Source: an uncultured Saprospiraceae bacterium (GTDB lineage: Bacteria > Bacteroidota > Bacteroidia > Chitinophagales > Saprospiraceae). From it: a DNA stretch of 44,343 nucleotides. Position numbers and translations under genes: made by a program. Every line of letters begins with the position of its first letter. The stretch's first letter is position 1. The notes under the pieces are model-generated. The model worked only from the letters and a program-made list of their open reading frames with translations. It had not been told where the DNA came from and ran no database searches. Location of the stretch: contig CALDYJ010000040.1 of the NCBI GenBank assembly GCA_937941095.1, forward strand, positions 1-44,343. The letters are read 5' to 3'. This document shows, in pieces, positions 36,098 to 44,290 of this stretch.

Positions 36098-36252
36098 AAA
36101 ACATATTTATTCCTCAAAAACCTACCGTTCCCTAAACCGTTCCCCCCACCCCCCTTTTCTTTGCGATAAAAAATAATTTATACTAGAAAATCGTAATATT
36201 TGCATTGATTTTGTATAGTAATACCTATAAGTAACGCTATAGATCAAACGTA

Positions 36253-37878
36253 ATGAAACATATTTACTCCCAACTCATCCTTCTTTTTATTCCCATTATC
36301 GGCTTAGCACATTGTATTAGTGGTGACTGTTTAAACGGCACAGGAAAATATAAATTCCCAAGTGGAGCAATTTATGAAGGGACTTTTCTAAATGGAGAAG
36401 TACATGGAGACGGAATCTGTAGATACAGCGATGGAAGTATTTATCAAGGACAATGGCAATTTAGGTATCCTCATGGCAGTGGTACAAAAACTTATAGCGA
36501 TGGAAATCATTGGAGCGGTAGATGGGAAAAAGGTAAACCTTTAAATGAAAATGGTTTTCACTTTGACGAATCAATGATTAGTAAAGGTGCATCCCAGTAT
36601 GATGGAACAGACATCCAATCAGGATGCATCATTGGAGATTGTGAAAATGGCTTAGGCACCTATGCATATGCTGATGGAAGTAAATACGAAGGCCAATTCA
36701 AAGCAGGCAAAAAGCAAGGCTGGGGTTCTTTTTACTTTGCAAATGGTGATAAATATACTGGCGATTTTAAATTGAATTATGCTGAAGGTTATGGAACCAT
36801 GTTTTATGTCAATGGCACGATTTACAAAGGTAACTGGTATAAAGGCGAATACATCAAAGAAGAGATGATTAGTAAAGGAGGGAGAGGTTGTGTAAAAGGT
36901 AATTGCATCACTGGTGAAGGAACTTATATTTATGAAGGTGGAGTTGGAACTTATGAAGGTGAATTCTTAGAAGGAAGACCTCATGGAAAAGGTGAATGTG
37001 TTTATGCCAATGGTGAAAAATACTTAGGTGAATGGCAGAATGGTGGATTTCATGGTCAAGGGACATTATTACTTAATGATGGAACCAAAGTAAGTGGTAC
37101 TTGGGAAAATGGAAGCCTGATCAGAGAAAATGAGTTTATTGAACAAGTGAAAACCAGTGCAAAAAACAATGTAAAAATCTGGGCAGTGATCATTGGTGTT
37201 TCATCATATGAACACATGCATACCTTGAAATATTCTGACGATGATGCATACAAAGTGTATGCGTTTTTAAGAAGTCCAGAAGGAGGAGCTGTTGATGATG
37301 CTCAAATTAAAATCCTAATTGATGATTATGCTACAAGGGACAATGTGCTGTCAGCATTAACTGAAACTTTTAGCAAAGCTGGAAAAAATGACATGGTCGT
37401 CATGTACTTTTCTGGACATGGATTGAAGGGATCATTTTTACCAATTGATTATGATGGATTCAACAATAAGATCTATCATCAAGAAATCAACACCATATTA
37501 AACTCAAGCCCTGCAAAATTTAAATTACTAATTGCAGATGCTTGTCATTCAGGAAGTTTATTAACCAGTAAAGGTGGAAATCCTTTTGAAGGTTTTTATC
37601 AAGCACTTGCTCAGTCTCAACCAGGAATGGCACTCATTATGTCATCCAAATCAGAAGAAACTTCCTTGGAATCTAATAACCTTAGACAAGGTGTATTTAG
37701 CCATTTCCTTTTAAAAGGTTTGAAAGGAGACGCAGACCTAAACACCACTAATACAGTCACCATAGCTGAGCTCTTTAAATACATCAGCAGCAATGTCAAA
37801 AGCTATACCGCTAATAGACAGTCTCCCATTATAAAAGGTGATTATGATCCTAATATGATCATCTCCCAAACGAAGTAA
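36253..37878 (+). CDS. Secreted MORN-repeat metacaspase-like protein, second copy
   Basis: A 541-residue paralogue of the preceding gene. A signal peptide (about 1-19, ending GLAH) is followed by three MORN blocks, each with a CX4C header: CISGDC at 21, CIIGDC at 125, CVKGNC at 213. Blocks 1 and 2 both end in a linker containing MISKG, pointing to internal duplication of about 90-100 residues. The caspase domain starts near 308 (KIWAVIIGVSSYEHM), with dyad His389 (YFSGHGLKG) and Cys431 (IADACHSGS). Both catalytic residues are intact, so it is predicted active. A run of C residues lies in the leader gap upstream. Confidence 0.88.
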   Translation: MKHIYSQLILLFIPIIGLAHCISGDCLNGTGKYKFPSGAIYEGTFLNGEVHGDGICRYSDGSIYQGQWQFRYPHGSGTKTYSDGNHWSGRWEKGKPLNENGFHFDESMISKGASQYDGTDIQSGCIIGDCENGLGTYAYADGSKYEGQFKAGKKQGWGSFYFANGDKYTGDFKLNYAEGYGTMFYVNGTIYKGNWYKGEYIKEEMISKGGRGCVKGNCITGEGTYIYEGGVGTYEGEFLEGRPHGKGECVYANGEKYLGEWQNGGFHGQGTLLLNDGTKVSGTWENGSLIRENEFIEQVKTSAKNNVKIWAVIIGVSSYEHMHTLKYSDDDAYKVYAFLRSPEGGAVDDAQIKILIDDYATRDNVLSALTETFSKAGKNDMVVMYFSGHGLKGSFLPIDYDGFNNKIYHQEINTILNSSPAKFKLLIADACHSGSLLTSKGGNPFEGFYQALAQSQPGMALIMSSKSEETSLESNNLRQGVFSHFLLKGLKGDADLNTTNTVTIAELFKYISSNVKSYTANRQSPIIKGDYDPNMIISQTK

Positions 37879-37899
37879 TATTTTATATTACTAGAATCG

Positions 37900-37907
37900 T
37901 ATATTTG
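37900..37907 (+). promoter_or_regulatory. Candidate -7 element for the ECF sigma operon
   Basis: TATATTTG matches TAnnTTTG and lies 92 bp before the TTG start at 38000. The -33 partner is weak. It suggests the sigma genes can be transcribed apart from the MORN-metacaspase genes. Confidence 0.35.
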
Positions 37908-37999
37908 ATCTAAGTCCTAGTGAAGCATGGCTTCGAGGCCTATCAACTATTGGATTAAACCTTATTAGATTCCTAACGTCTAAAATTCAAACAATCGGA

Positions 38000-38557
38000 T
38001 TGAAAGAAGATATTGATGATAAAATATTAAGCCTCATCAGTAATAAAACCAGCGTTGAGCAAGGTTTTAGACTTTTGATGGATACCTATCAAGAAAGGTT
38101 ATATCATCACATTCGCCGAATGGTTATTGAGCATGAAGATGCTGATGATGTTTTACAAAATGTCATGATTAAGGTTTTTAAAAGCATTCATAAATTCGAA
38201 CAGAATGCTGCCCTTTATACTTGGCTTTATCGAATCGCAACTAATGAAACGATTAGTTTTTTACGAAAAAAGAACAGGAAAAAGACTAGTTCAATTCACA
38301 ATGAAGACTTAAACCTTGACAATACATTAAAAGCAGAAATACAGTTTGATGGAGACGAAGCTCAAAGAATTTTGCGACAAGCATTAAATGAATTACCAGA
38401 AAAACAAAAACTGGTTTTTAATATGAGGTATTTTGATGAGATGCCATACAAACAAATTGCAGAAGTTTTAAATACGTCTGTAGGCTCACTCAAAGCATCC
38501 TATCATCATGCAGTAAAAAAAATTGAAAGTTATATAAAGCAGCAAAACTTTATTTAA
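38000..38557 (+). CDS. ECF-type RNA polymerase sigma factor
   Basis: A 185-residue sigma-70 family protein with region 2 (HEDADDVLQNVMIKVFKSIHKF, then LYTWLYRIATNETISFLRKK) at about 45-100 and region 4 (ELPEKQKLVFNMRYFDEM, then YKQIAEVLNTSVGSLKASYHHAVKKI) at about 130-180. Region 3 is absent, as in ECF factors. The TTG at 38000 is the only start that retains the N-terminal helix. It directs RNA polymerase to stress or envelope promoters. The next gene, 9 bp on, is a candidate anti-sigma factor. Confidence 0.93.
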   Translation: MKEDIDDKILSLISNKTSVEQGFRLLMDTYQERLYHHIRRMVIEHEDADDVLQNVMIKVFKSIHKFEQNAALYTWLYRIATNETISFLRKKNRKKTSSIHNEDLNLDNTLKAEIQFDGDEAQRILRQALNELPEKQKLVFNMRYFDEMPYKQIAEVLNTSVGSLKASYHHAVKKIESYIKQQNFI

Positions 38558-38566
38558 GTCTTAAAA

Positions 38567-39067
38567 ATGAAAAAGGAAATTATTGATGAGTTGCAAGAAA
38601 TGAATTCATTTCTTGCAGAACATAAAATCGAAGATGGCTATCAAGCACCAGCTAATTATTTTAATAATTTGCAATTGGACCTGCTTCAAAAATTAGACAT
38701 TAAGAATGAAAACAACGCTCAAGAAAAACCGCTAGGTACTTTTCAGAAAATCATGCAAGCAATACTAAGGCCAGCACCTCTTTTGACAGCAGCAGCGCTT
38801 GCTTTATTTGCACTAGGTATTTTCTTTTGGCCAGCTTATGATGCAACTATTGATGCCCAGCTTTCTTTTTCAGACCTTTCAGAAGAAGAAGTTCATGCTT
38901 ATATTGAAGACAACATAGATGAATTTGATCTGGACCTCCTTTCCATAGCAGATGCAAGTATCGATGAAACTACCTTGATGAACAAACTCGAAGATGATCA
39001 GCTAGACGAGTACATAAACAACAACATTGAGGAGTTTGACGAACAATTATTTGACGAAATATTTTAA
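38567..39067 (+). CDS. Candidate anti-sigma factor, single-pass membrane protein
   Basis: A 166-residue protein with a cytoplasmic N-terminus (about 1-60) containing YQAPANYFNNLQ, the PxxYF-type motif seen in short Bacteroidota proteins encoded after ECF sigma genes. One membrane helix (about 66-86, PAPLLTAAALALFALGIFFW) follows, then a strongly acidic Asp/Glu-rich periplasmic tail with repeated YIEDNIDEFD and YINNNIEEFD units. No zinc-binding anti-sigma motif is present. The anti-sigma role is inferred from position and topology. Confidence 0.65.
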   Translation: MKKEIIDELQEMNSFLAEHKIEDGYQAPANYFNNLQLDLLQKLDIKNENNAQEKPLGTFQKIMQAILRPAPLLTAAALALFALGIFFWPAYDATIDAQLSFSDLSEEEVHAYIEDNIDEFDLDLLSIADASIDETTLMNKLEDDQLDEYINNNIEEFDEQLFDEIF

Positions 39068-39079
39068 ATTATAATAGAT

Positions 39080-39535
39080 ATGAAACAGTTCTTATTATTG
39101 ATTTTTTTGAGTCTGACTTTTGGCACTATTGCCATTAGCCAAGGACCTCCGAGCAGAGTCGGCGACAAAGGCCACAAAGGTGAAAAAGTCAAAGCAATGA
39201 AGGTTGCCTACCTTAGCAGTAAGCTCGAGCTGACACCTGAAGAGGCAGAAAAATTTTGGCCGATTTACAATGAACTACATGAAAAAAATAGAAATCTCAG
39301 AAAAGATTTTATAGACCGCCAGAACATTGGCATCGACATGACTGAGGCTCAAGCACAAGCAGTTATAGCGAGTCAAATAAAAATGGAAGAAGCACAATTA
39401 GCCTTAAAAAAAGAATACATAGAAAAGTTGCATACTGCAGTTTCATACAAAAAATTAATTATGCTTAAACAAGCAGAAAAAGAGTTTAAAAAAGAACTCT
39501 TGCATAGAGCTAAAGGACAACGTAAACACAGATAA
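39080..39535 (+). CDS. Spy/CpxP-like periplasmic protein of the sigma operon
   Basis: A 151-residue protein with a signal peptide (MKQFLLLIFLSLTFGTIAIS) and a mature part that is almost all helix and very basic. It carries the LSSKLELTPEEAEKFWPIYNEL segment, an LTPEEA-type motif of the Spy/CpxP and heavy-metal-sensor family. Such proteins are often encoded with ECF sigma genes in Bacteroidota and called sensors of the sigma factor. It is 12 bp after the anti-sigma candidate and is followed by a hairpin terminator. Confidence 0.75.
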   Translation: MKQFLLLIFLSLTFGTIAISQGPPSRVGDKGHKGEKVKAMKVAYLSSKLELTPEEAEKFWPIYNELHEKNRNLRKDFIDRQNIGIDMTEAQAQAVIASQIKMEEAQLALKKEYIEKLHTAVSYKKLIMLKQAEKEFKKELLHRAKGQRKHR

Positions 39536-39558
39536 TAAATACCCTTTCAATTCGACTA

Positions 39559-39595
39559 AAGGGGGCTTCAAATGCTTAACATTTGAAGACCCCTT
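39559..39595 (+). terminator. Hairpin terminator after the sigma operon
   Basis: AAGGGGGCTTCAAATG pairs with CATTTGAAGACCCCTT around a CTTAA loop, with one mismatch. The trailing TCTCTTT tract is only moderately T-rich. Confidence 0.8.
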
Positions 39596-39624
39596 CTCTT
39601 TACAAGCAAAGCCATAAAAAATCC

Positions 39625-39632
39625 TACCTTTG
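39625..39632 (+). promoter_or_regulatory. Candidate -7 element for lgt
   Basis: TACCTTTG matches TAnnTTTG, 16 bp ahead of the ATG at 39649 and just after the upstream terminator. -33 is poorly matched. Confidence 0.4.
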
Positions 39633-39648
39633 TTGAAAACCAGTATCA

Positions 39649-40497
39649 ATGGATCCTATTTTTTGCTACATCTCCTGGGATGCTAATCCTGAAATATTCA
39701 GCGTTGGAAGCTTTTCTATAAGGTGGTACAGCCTGTTCTTCCTCATCGGATTTGCTATAGGCTTTCAGATTATGAAAAAGTTTTTCAAGCATGAAGGCAA
39801 ACCAGAAGAATGGCTAGATTCATTATTGCTTTATTTGATGATTGGTACTGTCTTAGGGGCCAGAATAGGGCATTGTGTCTTTTACGATTGGGACTACTTT
39901 AGCCAACACCTTTTAGAAATCATTTTACCTGTACGATTTGAACCTGAGTTTAAGTTTATTGGCTACCGAGGATTGGCAAGTCATGGTGGAGCTATAGGAA
40001 TTATTTTGATGATGTGGCTATTTTCAAGAAACGTCACAAAGCTTAATATGCTATGGATTTTAGATCGTGTGGTGATTCCAGTGGCATTAACAGGGATGTT
40101 CATTAGGCTTGGAAATCTTATGAACTCCGAGATCTTAGGAAATCCCACAAATGTATCCTGGGCATTCATATTTATAAAAGATACTGAATTAGGAGATACC
40201 CCCGTCCACCCTGTCCAATTGTATGAATCCCTATGTTACTTAGGCATTTTTATATTTATGTGGTGGCAATACTGGAAAACCAATGCTAAAGATAAATTAG
40301 GCTTTCTCTTTGGGACATTCCTAGTTTTACTCTGGACTGTACGGTTTATATTAGAATATTTCAAAAGAAGTCAAGGTGGTCTTGAAACTTCTTTCGGAAA
40401 TGCACTTACAACAGGACAATTGTTAAGTTTGCCTTTTATTTTGATAGGCATTTATTTTGTCGTGAGAAAGCCCCCAGAAAAGGCAGCAAAAACGTAA
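39649..40497 (+). CDS. lgt: Prolipoprotein diacylglyceryl transferase
   Basis: A 282-residue inner membrane enzyme with about seven membrane segments. Conserved marks: RWYSLFFLIGFAIG near 25-38, GARIGHCVFYDW, GLASHGGAIG with the active-site-region His, and GMFIRLGNLMNSEI with the essential Arg. The C-terminal WTVRFILEYFKRSQGG supplies the second conserved Arg. It attaches diacylglycerol to the lipobox Cys, the first step in maturing lipoproteins such as those encoded at 12744, 31603, 33678 and 40685. Confidence 0.95.
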   Translation: MDPIFCYISWDANPEIFSVGSFSIRWYSLFFLIGFAIGFQIMKKFFKHEGKPEEWLDSLLLYLMIGTVLGARIGHCVFYDWDYFSQHLLEIILPVRFEPEFKFIGYRGLASHGGAIGIILMMWLFSRNVTKLNMLWILDRVVIPVALTGMFIRLGNLMNSEILGNPTNVSWAFIFIKDTELGDTPVHPVQLYESLCYLGIFIFMWWQYWKTNAKDKLGFLFGTFLVLLWTVRFILEYFKRSQGGLETSFGNALTTGQLLSLPFILIGIYFVVRKPPEKAAKT

Positions 40498-40583
40498 ATT
40501 TCACGTTATTGTGACGATATAATTGGCATAAAAATTGTTATATTAAACTTTTATTTTATTGAAAAAATACCCTTTTAAGTATA

Positions 40584-40614
40584 TTGTAACAGGGTATAAT
40601 AGGACATAGATTTG
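40584..40614 (+). promoter_or_regulatory. Bacteroidota promoter for the cytochrome c peroxidase gene
   Basis: TTG (40584-40586), 20-bp spacer, then TAGATTTG (40607-40614), the full two-part consensus. Inferred start near 40621, leaving a leader of about 64 bases to the ATG at 40685. Confidence 0.6.
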
Positions 40615-40684
40615 TAGTACAGATAAAGTAATGCATCCCAACCAGTATATTTTATCATATACCATGAATTCCGATTGTCATTTT

Positions 40685-42022
40685 ATGAATTTAAATAAGC
40701 TATTACTCATTTTCGTATTGTTTTGCGCTTTGTTCTCTTGCACAAGAGATCAGCTTGACATGTCCGCTACAGACATGGATTTAGAAAATACCATTTCAAG
40801 AGTATCCCCATCAGGAAATTTGAGTTCTTTTACTTTACCTGAAACAGGTGATTATAGCCAATTTATGCAGGATCCAAGGAATCCTATGACTCCTGAAAAA
40901 GTTGCTTTAGGAAAACTACTTTTTTATGAAACTGGTCTAGCAACAGATGCCATTAAAGACATAGGGAAAGAAACTTATTCATGTTCTTCTTGCCATGTTC
41001 CAGATAAAGGTTTTATGCCAGGAAGAGTTCAGGGCATAGCTGATGGTGGAATTGGCTTCGGAAATAGTGGCGAAGGCCGCTCAAGATTTCATCTTTATGA
41101 TGAAGAAGAACTAGACGTGCAAGGAGCTCGACCATTGAGTCTTTTAAACGTTGGATTTGTGACAAATACCTCTTGGTCAGGAATGTTTGGTGCTGGCAAT
41201 GTTAATCAAGGGACTGAAGACAAATGGAAAGGCGCAACTGAAGTTAATCAATTGGGTTACTTTGGTCTAGAATCTCAAAACATTGAAGGGCTGCATTTAC
41301 ACAGGATGGATGCTAGTAGAGAAAACCTTGAACGATTAGGCTATGAGTCCATGTATGACAATGCTTTTCCTAACATACCAAAACATGAAAGGTATTCTGA
41401 AATAACCACTAGCTTCGCGATCTCAGCTTATTTAAGAACTTTGGTTCCTAATGAAGCTCCTTTTCAAAATTGGTTAAGAGGTGATATGACTGCAATGAGC
41501 GAGGAAGAAAAAAGAGGTGCAATCTTGTTTTTCAGTAAGGCTGGTTGTGTAAATTGCCACCAAGGACCTGGTCTGAATAATCAAAAATTTTATGCCTTAG
41601 GAGTAAAAGACCTATATGAGACTGGAGAAGCTTTTGCAACTGGTCCAAATGATATAAGAAATCTAGGAAGAGGCGGATTTACAGAAAAAACAGAAGACAT
41701 GTTTAAATTTAAAGTCCCTCAGATTTATAACATGAAAAATGCAAACCATTACTTTCATGGTTCTAGTAAAAAAAGCTTAAAAGAAGTTGTTGAATATTTT
41801 AATGATGGTTTAAAAGAGAATGCTAATGTTCCTTCTTCACAAATTTCAGGATTTTTTCATCCGCTAAACCTCACTCCTGAAGAAGTAAATGACTTGACTT
41901 CATTTTTAGAACATGGTCTATACGACCCTAATCTAAATCGATACATACCAGATGAAGTTCTTTCTGGCAACTGTTTTCCAAACAATGATGTACTTTCAAG
42001 AGTACAAATGGGTTGTGAATAA
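40685..42022 (+). CDS. Di-haem cytochrome c peroxidase (MauG/CcpA family) lipoprotein
   Basis: A 445-residue protein. ATG at 40685 was chosen since MNLNKLLLIFVLFCALFSC is a standard lipoprotein signal; the longer frame from 40631 adds 18 non-signal residues. Two haem-binding motifs are seen: CSSCH (Cys100-His104) and CVNCH (Cys288-His292), the usual pair for bacterial di-haem peroxidases. Between and after them are the conserved LSLLNVGFVTNTSWSGMF and FKVPQIYNMKNANHYFHGSS regions. These enzymes reduce peroxide or oxidise other substrates at the periplasmic side of the membrane. Confidence 0.9.
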   Translation: MNLNKLLLIFVLFCALFSCTRDQLDMSATDMDLENTISRVSPSGNLSSFTLPETGDYSQFMQDPRNPMTPEKVALGKLLFYETGLATDAIKDIGKETYSCSSCHVPDKGFMPGRVQGIADGGIGFGNSGEGRSRFHLYDEEELDVQGARPLSLLNVGFVTNTSWSGMFGAGNVNQGTEDKWKGATEVNQLGYFGLESQNIEGLHLHRMDASRENLERLGYESMYDNAFPNIPKHERYSEITTSFAISAYLRTLVPNEAPFQNWLRGDMTAMSEEEKRGAILFFSKAGCVNCHQGPGLNNQKFYALGVKDLYETGEAFATGPNDIRNLGRGGFTEKTEDMFKFKVPQIYNMKNANHYFHGSSKKSLKEVVEYFNDGLKENANVPSSQISGFFHPLNLTPEEVNDLTSFLEHGLYDPNLNRYIPDEVLSGNCFPNNDVLSRVQMGCE

Positions 42023-42046
42023 TAGGTATTTATAAGCTGTTTTGGC

Positions 42047-42478
42047 TTAGGTTTTAAAACAAAACTCTTTTATTGGCAGTAGTCTAGAATCTTCCAAGGC
42101 AGCTGTTCTGTGGCCTAGACCTTTCTGATATTCTTTATTCATTGCAAACTCCATAAATACAGCTTTGTTTCTGTGCTTTACAAGTAAAACAACATCCCAA
42201 TTTTCTGATTCTGGCCCGATCAAGAAAGCACCACTTTCACCATAGAACAAGACTTCTCCATTTGCTTCTTTTAAAAATGGCAAGGTATGTTTCATGTATA
42301 ATTTATACGCTTCTTTTCCAGAGATTTTATTAGCTGGTGCTAATTCTTTTGATTTTGAATAGTCGGCTACTTCTTTAAATTTCAAAAGATTCAACATGAC
42401 TATAGATTCACCAGACGCGCCTGCAAAAAATGCTTTGCCTGCTGATTGAGAAACATCTACGTATTTTTTATTTTCCAT
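42047..42478 (-). CDS. DUF1330-like dimeric alpha/beta-barrel protein
   Basis: A 143-residue cytoplasmic protein resembling the DUF1330/EthD-type ferredoxin-like folds: SIVMLNLLKFKE near residue 26, GKEAYKLYMKHTLPFLKEANGEVLFYGE, then WDVVLLVKHRNKAVFMEFAMNKEYQ and an ALEDSRLLPI tail. Members are small dimeric proteins of mostly unknown function. It converges on the peroxidase gene and is 40 bp downstream of the glycosyltransferase gene on the same strand, so the two may share a transcript. Confidence 0.75.
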   Translation of the reverse strand: MENKKYVDVSQSAGKAFFAGASGESIVMLNLLKFKEVADYSKSKELAPANKISGKEAYKLYMKHTLPFLKEANGEVLFYGESGAFLIGPESENWDVVLLVKHRNKAVFMEFAMNKEYQKGLGHRTAALEDSRLLPIKEFCFKT

Positions 42479-42518
42479 TGGCGAATGTGAGCTCTGCTAA
42501 AGAGAAATACATTAAGGT

Positions 42519-43268
42519 CTATTTCAACTTTTTATACATTTCCAAGTTAAGGATTCCCAACTTTGCAAAAAAGTGCTGCAAAGAAACCCTCAGCACACCT
42601 AATCCATATTTAATACTACGAGGTAAATTAATAGAAGAGGCCTCTTCAAAATATTTTGTAGGACAAGTTACTTCTCCAATGTCGAAACCTGCGAATACAA
42701 TTTGTGAAAGCATTTCATTATCAAAAACAAAATCATCATTGTTTGCATTGAAATTGATGGTTCGTAATACTTCACCACTGAAAGCTCTATACCCTGTATG
42801 ATACTCCGATAGTTTGTAATTGATTAATAAATTTTGACTGGCGGTCAAAATTCTATTCGCAATGTATTTGTATAAAGGCATTCCACCTTTCAAAGCTCCT
42901 TTTCCTAAAATCCGACTCCCTAAGACGACTGGATAAAGACCTTCTCCAATAATGTTGACCATAGAAGGGATAAGCAGAGGCGTATATTGATAATCAGGAT
43001 GAAGCATAATGACGATGTCTCCGTCAAGTGCCAAGGCTTTGTTGTAAAGTGATTTTTGATTACCACCATATCCTTTATTGCTTTCATGGGCAATGATGTG
43101 TTTAATGCCAAGCTCACGGGCTTTTTCAACCGTATTGTCTTTAGAAGCATCATCGCATAAAATTATCTCGTCGACTAAATCAGAAGGCACCTCATTTAAG
43201 GTTTTTTCCAAGGTCAAAGCTGCATTATAAGCAGGTAGTACGACTATGACTTTCTTTCCTTTATACAT
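42519..43268 (-). CDS. Family 2 glycosyltransferase (DPM1/DPG synthase-like)
   Basis: A 249-residue GT-A fold protein: VIVVLPAYNAALTLEKTL at the N-terminus, IILCDDASKDNT, NKGYGGNQKSLYNKAL, then IVIMLHPDYQY in the DXD-like position and the acceptor-region RAFSGEVLRTI. No C-terminal membrane helices are present, so it probably makes a polyprenyl-phosphate sugar or a peripheral transfer. Donor sugar is not readable. Confidence 0.87.
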   Translation of the reverse strand: MYKGKKVIVVLPAYNAALTLEKTLNEVPSDLVDEIILCDDASKDNTVEKARELGIKHIIAHESNKGYGGNQKSLYNKALALDGDIVIMLHPDYQYTPLLIPSMVNIIGEGLYPVVLGSRILGKGALKGGMPLYKYIANRILTASQNLLINYKLSEYHTGYRAFSGEVLRTINFNANNDDFVFDNEMLSQIVFAGFDIGEVTCPTKYFEEASSINLPRSIKYGLGVLRVSLQHFFAKLGILNLEMYKKLK

Positions 43269-43311
43269 ATATGTTATTTATGCAAATTGAGTTCCAATCC
43301 CTATAATATGC

Positions 43312-43341
43312 CAAATATAAATCATTCTTAGTCTTCACAAA
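43312..43341 (-). promoter_or_regulatory. Bacteroidota promoter for the glycosyltransferase gene
   Basis: On the reverse strand: TTTG (43338-43341), 18-bp spacer, TATATTTG (43312-43319), matching both consensus parts. The leader to the ATG at 43268 would be about 37 bases. Confidence 0.6.
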
Positions 43342-43396
43342 TGACTAAAATTTAACATAGTTGGAATTTTACGTAAATTCGAGAATAAAATTAAAA

Positions 43397-44140
43397 ATGA
43401 AGAAAAAAGGATGCTTGAAGTGGATTGCCTATATTTCTGGCTTCATGTTGATAGCCTTGATCGTTTCTTATTTCGCCTTTAATGAAAAAGAACCAATAGG
43501 TCAGGATAGCCCAGAGGCAAAAGCCATGGCTGAAAAAATGCTCAAAGCTGTTAATAAACCTGCTTGGGATTCTCTACAGTACATTGCATGGACATTTCCT
43601 GGAGGAAACAAATACATCTGGGATAAAAAAAGACATTTTGTCCAAGTAAAATGGGATGATAAGGAGGTTTTATTAAACCCGAACGAAATTTCTGGAATCG
43701 CGAAAAAAGGAGGAACTGTAGTCACTGACCCTGAAGCAGATAAGCTGGTAAAAAAAGCTTGGTCTATATTCTGTAATGATTCCTTTTGGCTAAATGCTCC
43801 TGTCAAAGCATTTGATCCAGGAACTGATAGGAGCATAGTTGAGATCGATGGCAAAAAAGGATTGAAGGTATCCTATTCGTCAGGAGGGGTAACTCCAGGC
43901 GATTCTTATGTTTGGTTTCTAAATGAAGATGGACTTCCTACGAGTTATAAGATGTGGGTCAAGATCATTCCTGTAGGCGGTATGGAATTTACTTGGGAAG
44001 GCTGGAAAGAAATGTCTGGTGGAGCAATGATATCAAGCAGCCATCAAAGCAGAGGACCTACACTCGAACTTACAGACATAAAAGCTGGCCAATCCTATAC
44101 AGATTTTGGCTTTGAAACAGACCCTTTTGAAGGATTGTAA
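43397..44140 (+). CDS. Membrane-anchored protein of unknown function
   Basis: A 247-residue protein from ATG at 43397 (KKKGCLKWIAYISGFMLIALIVSYFAF), a basic head followed by one membrane helix; the TTG frame from 43361 is less natural. The rest is predicted extracytoplasmic, beta-rich with many Trp (WDSLQYIAWTFPGGNKYIWD, then FTWEGW), a lipid-binding-like or heme-free pattern that I cannot name. Homologues seem typical of Bacteroidota, but no domain is recognised. No operon partner is evident. Confidence 0.6.
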   Translation: MKKKGCLKWIAYISGFMLIALIVSYFAFNEKEPIGQDSPEAKAMAEKMLKAVNKPAWDSLQYIAWTFPGGNKYIWDKKRHFVQVKWDDKEVLLNPNEISGIAKKGGTVVTDPEADKLVKKAWSIFCNDSFWLNAPVKAFDPGTDRSIVEIDGKKGLKVSYSSGGVTPGDSYVWFLNEDGLPTSYKMWVKIIPVGGMEFTWEGWKEMSGGAMISSSHQSRGPTLELTDIKAGQSYTDFGFETDPFEGL

Positions 44141-44290
44141 CGTTCAATTGCTTGTTGGATGCTAGTTGTTCGATGTTGGACATTTGGCATCAATTGAAAT
44201 TAAAATTAACCATTTGTAAGCATAAAATAATTAAAGCCTATTGGTGTTAAATCTTGACAACCATCGACTAACATCAATCAACTAAGTAAT

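Noticed and set aside
40501..40514. TCAC-N6-GTGA inverted repeat after lgt
   Set aside because: Orientation is opposite to a CRP site and four-base arms occur by chance in AT-rich DNA.
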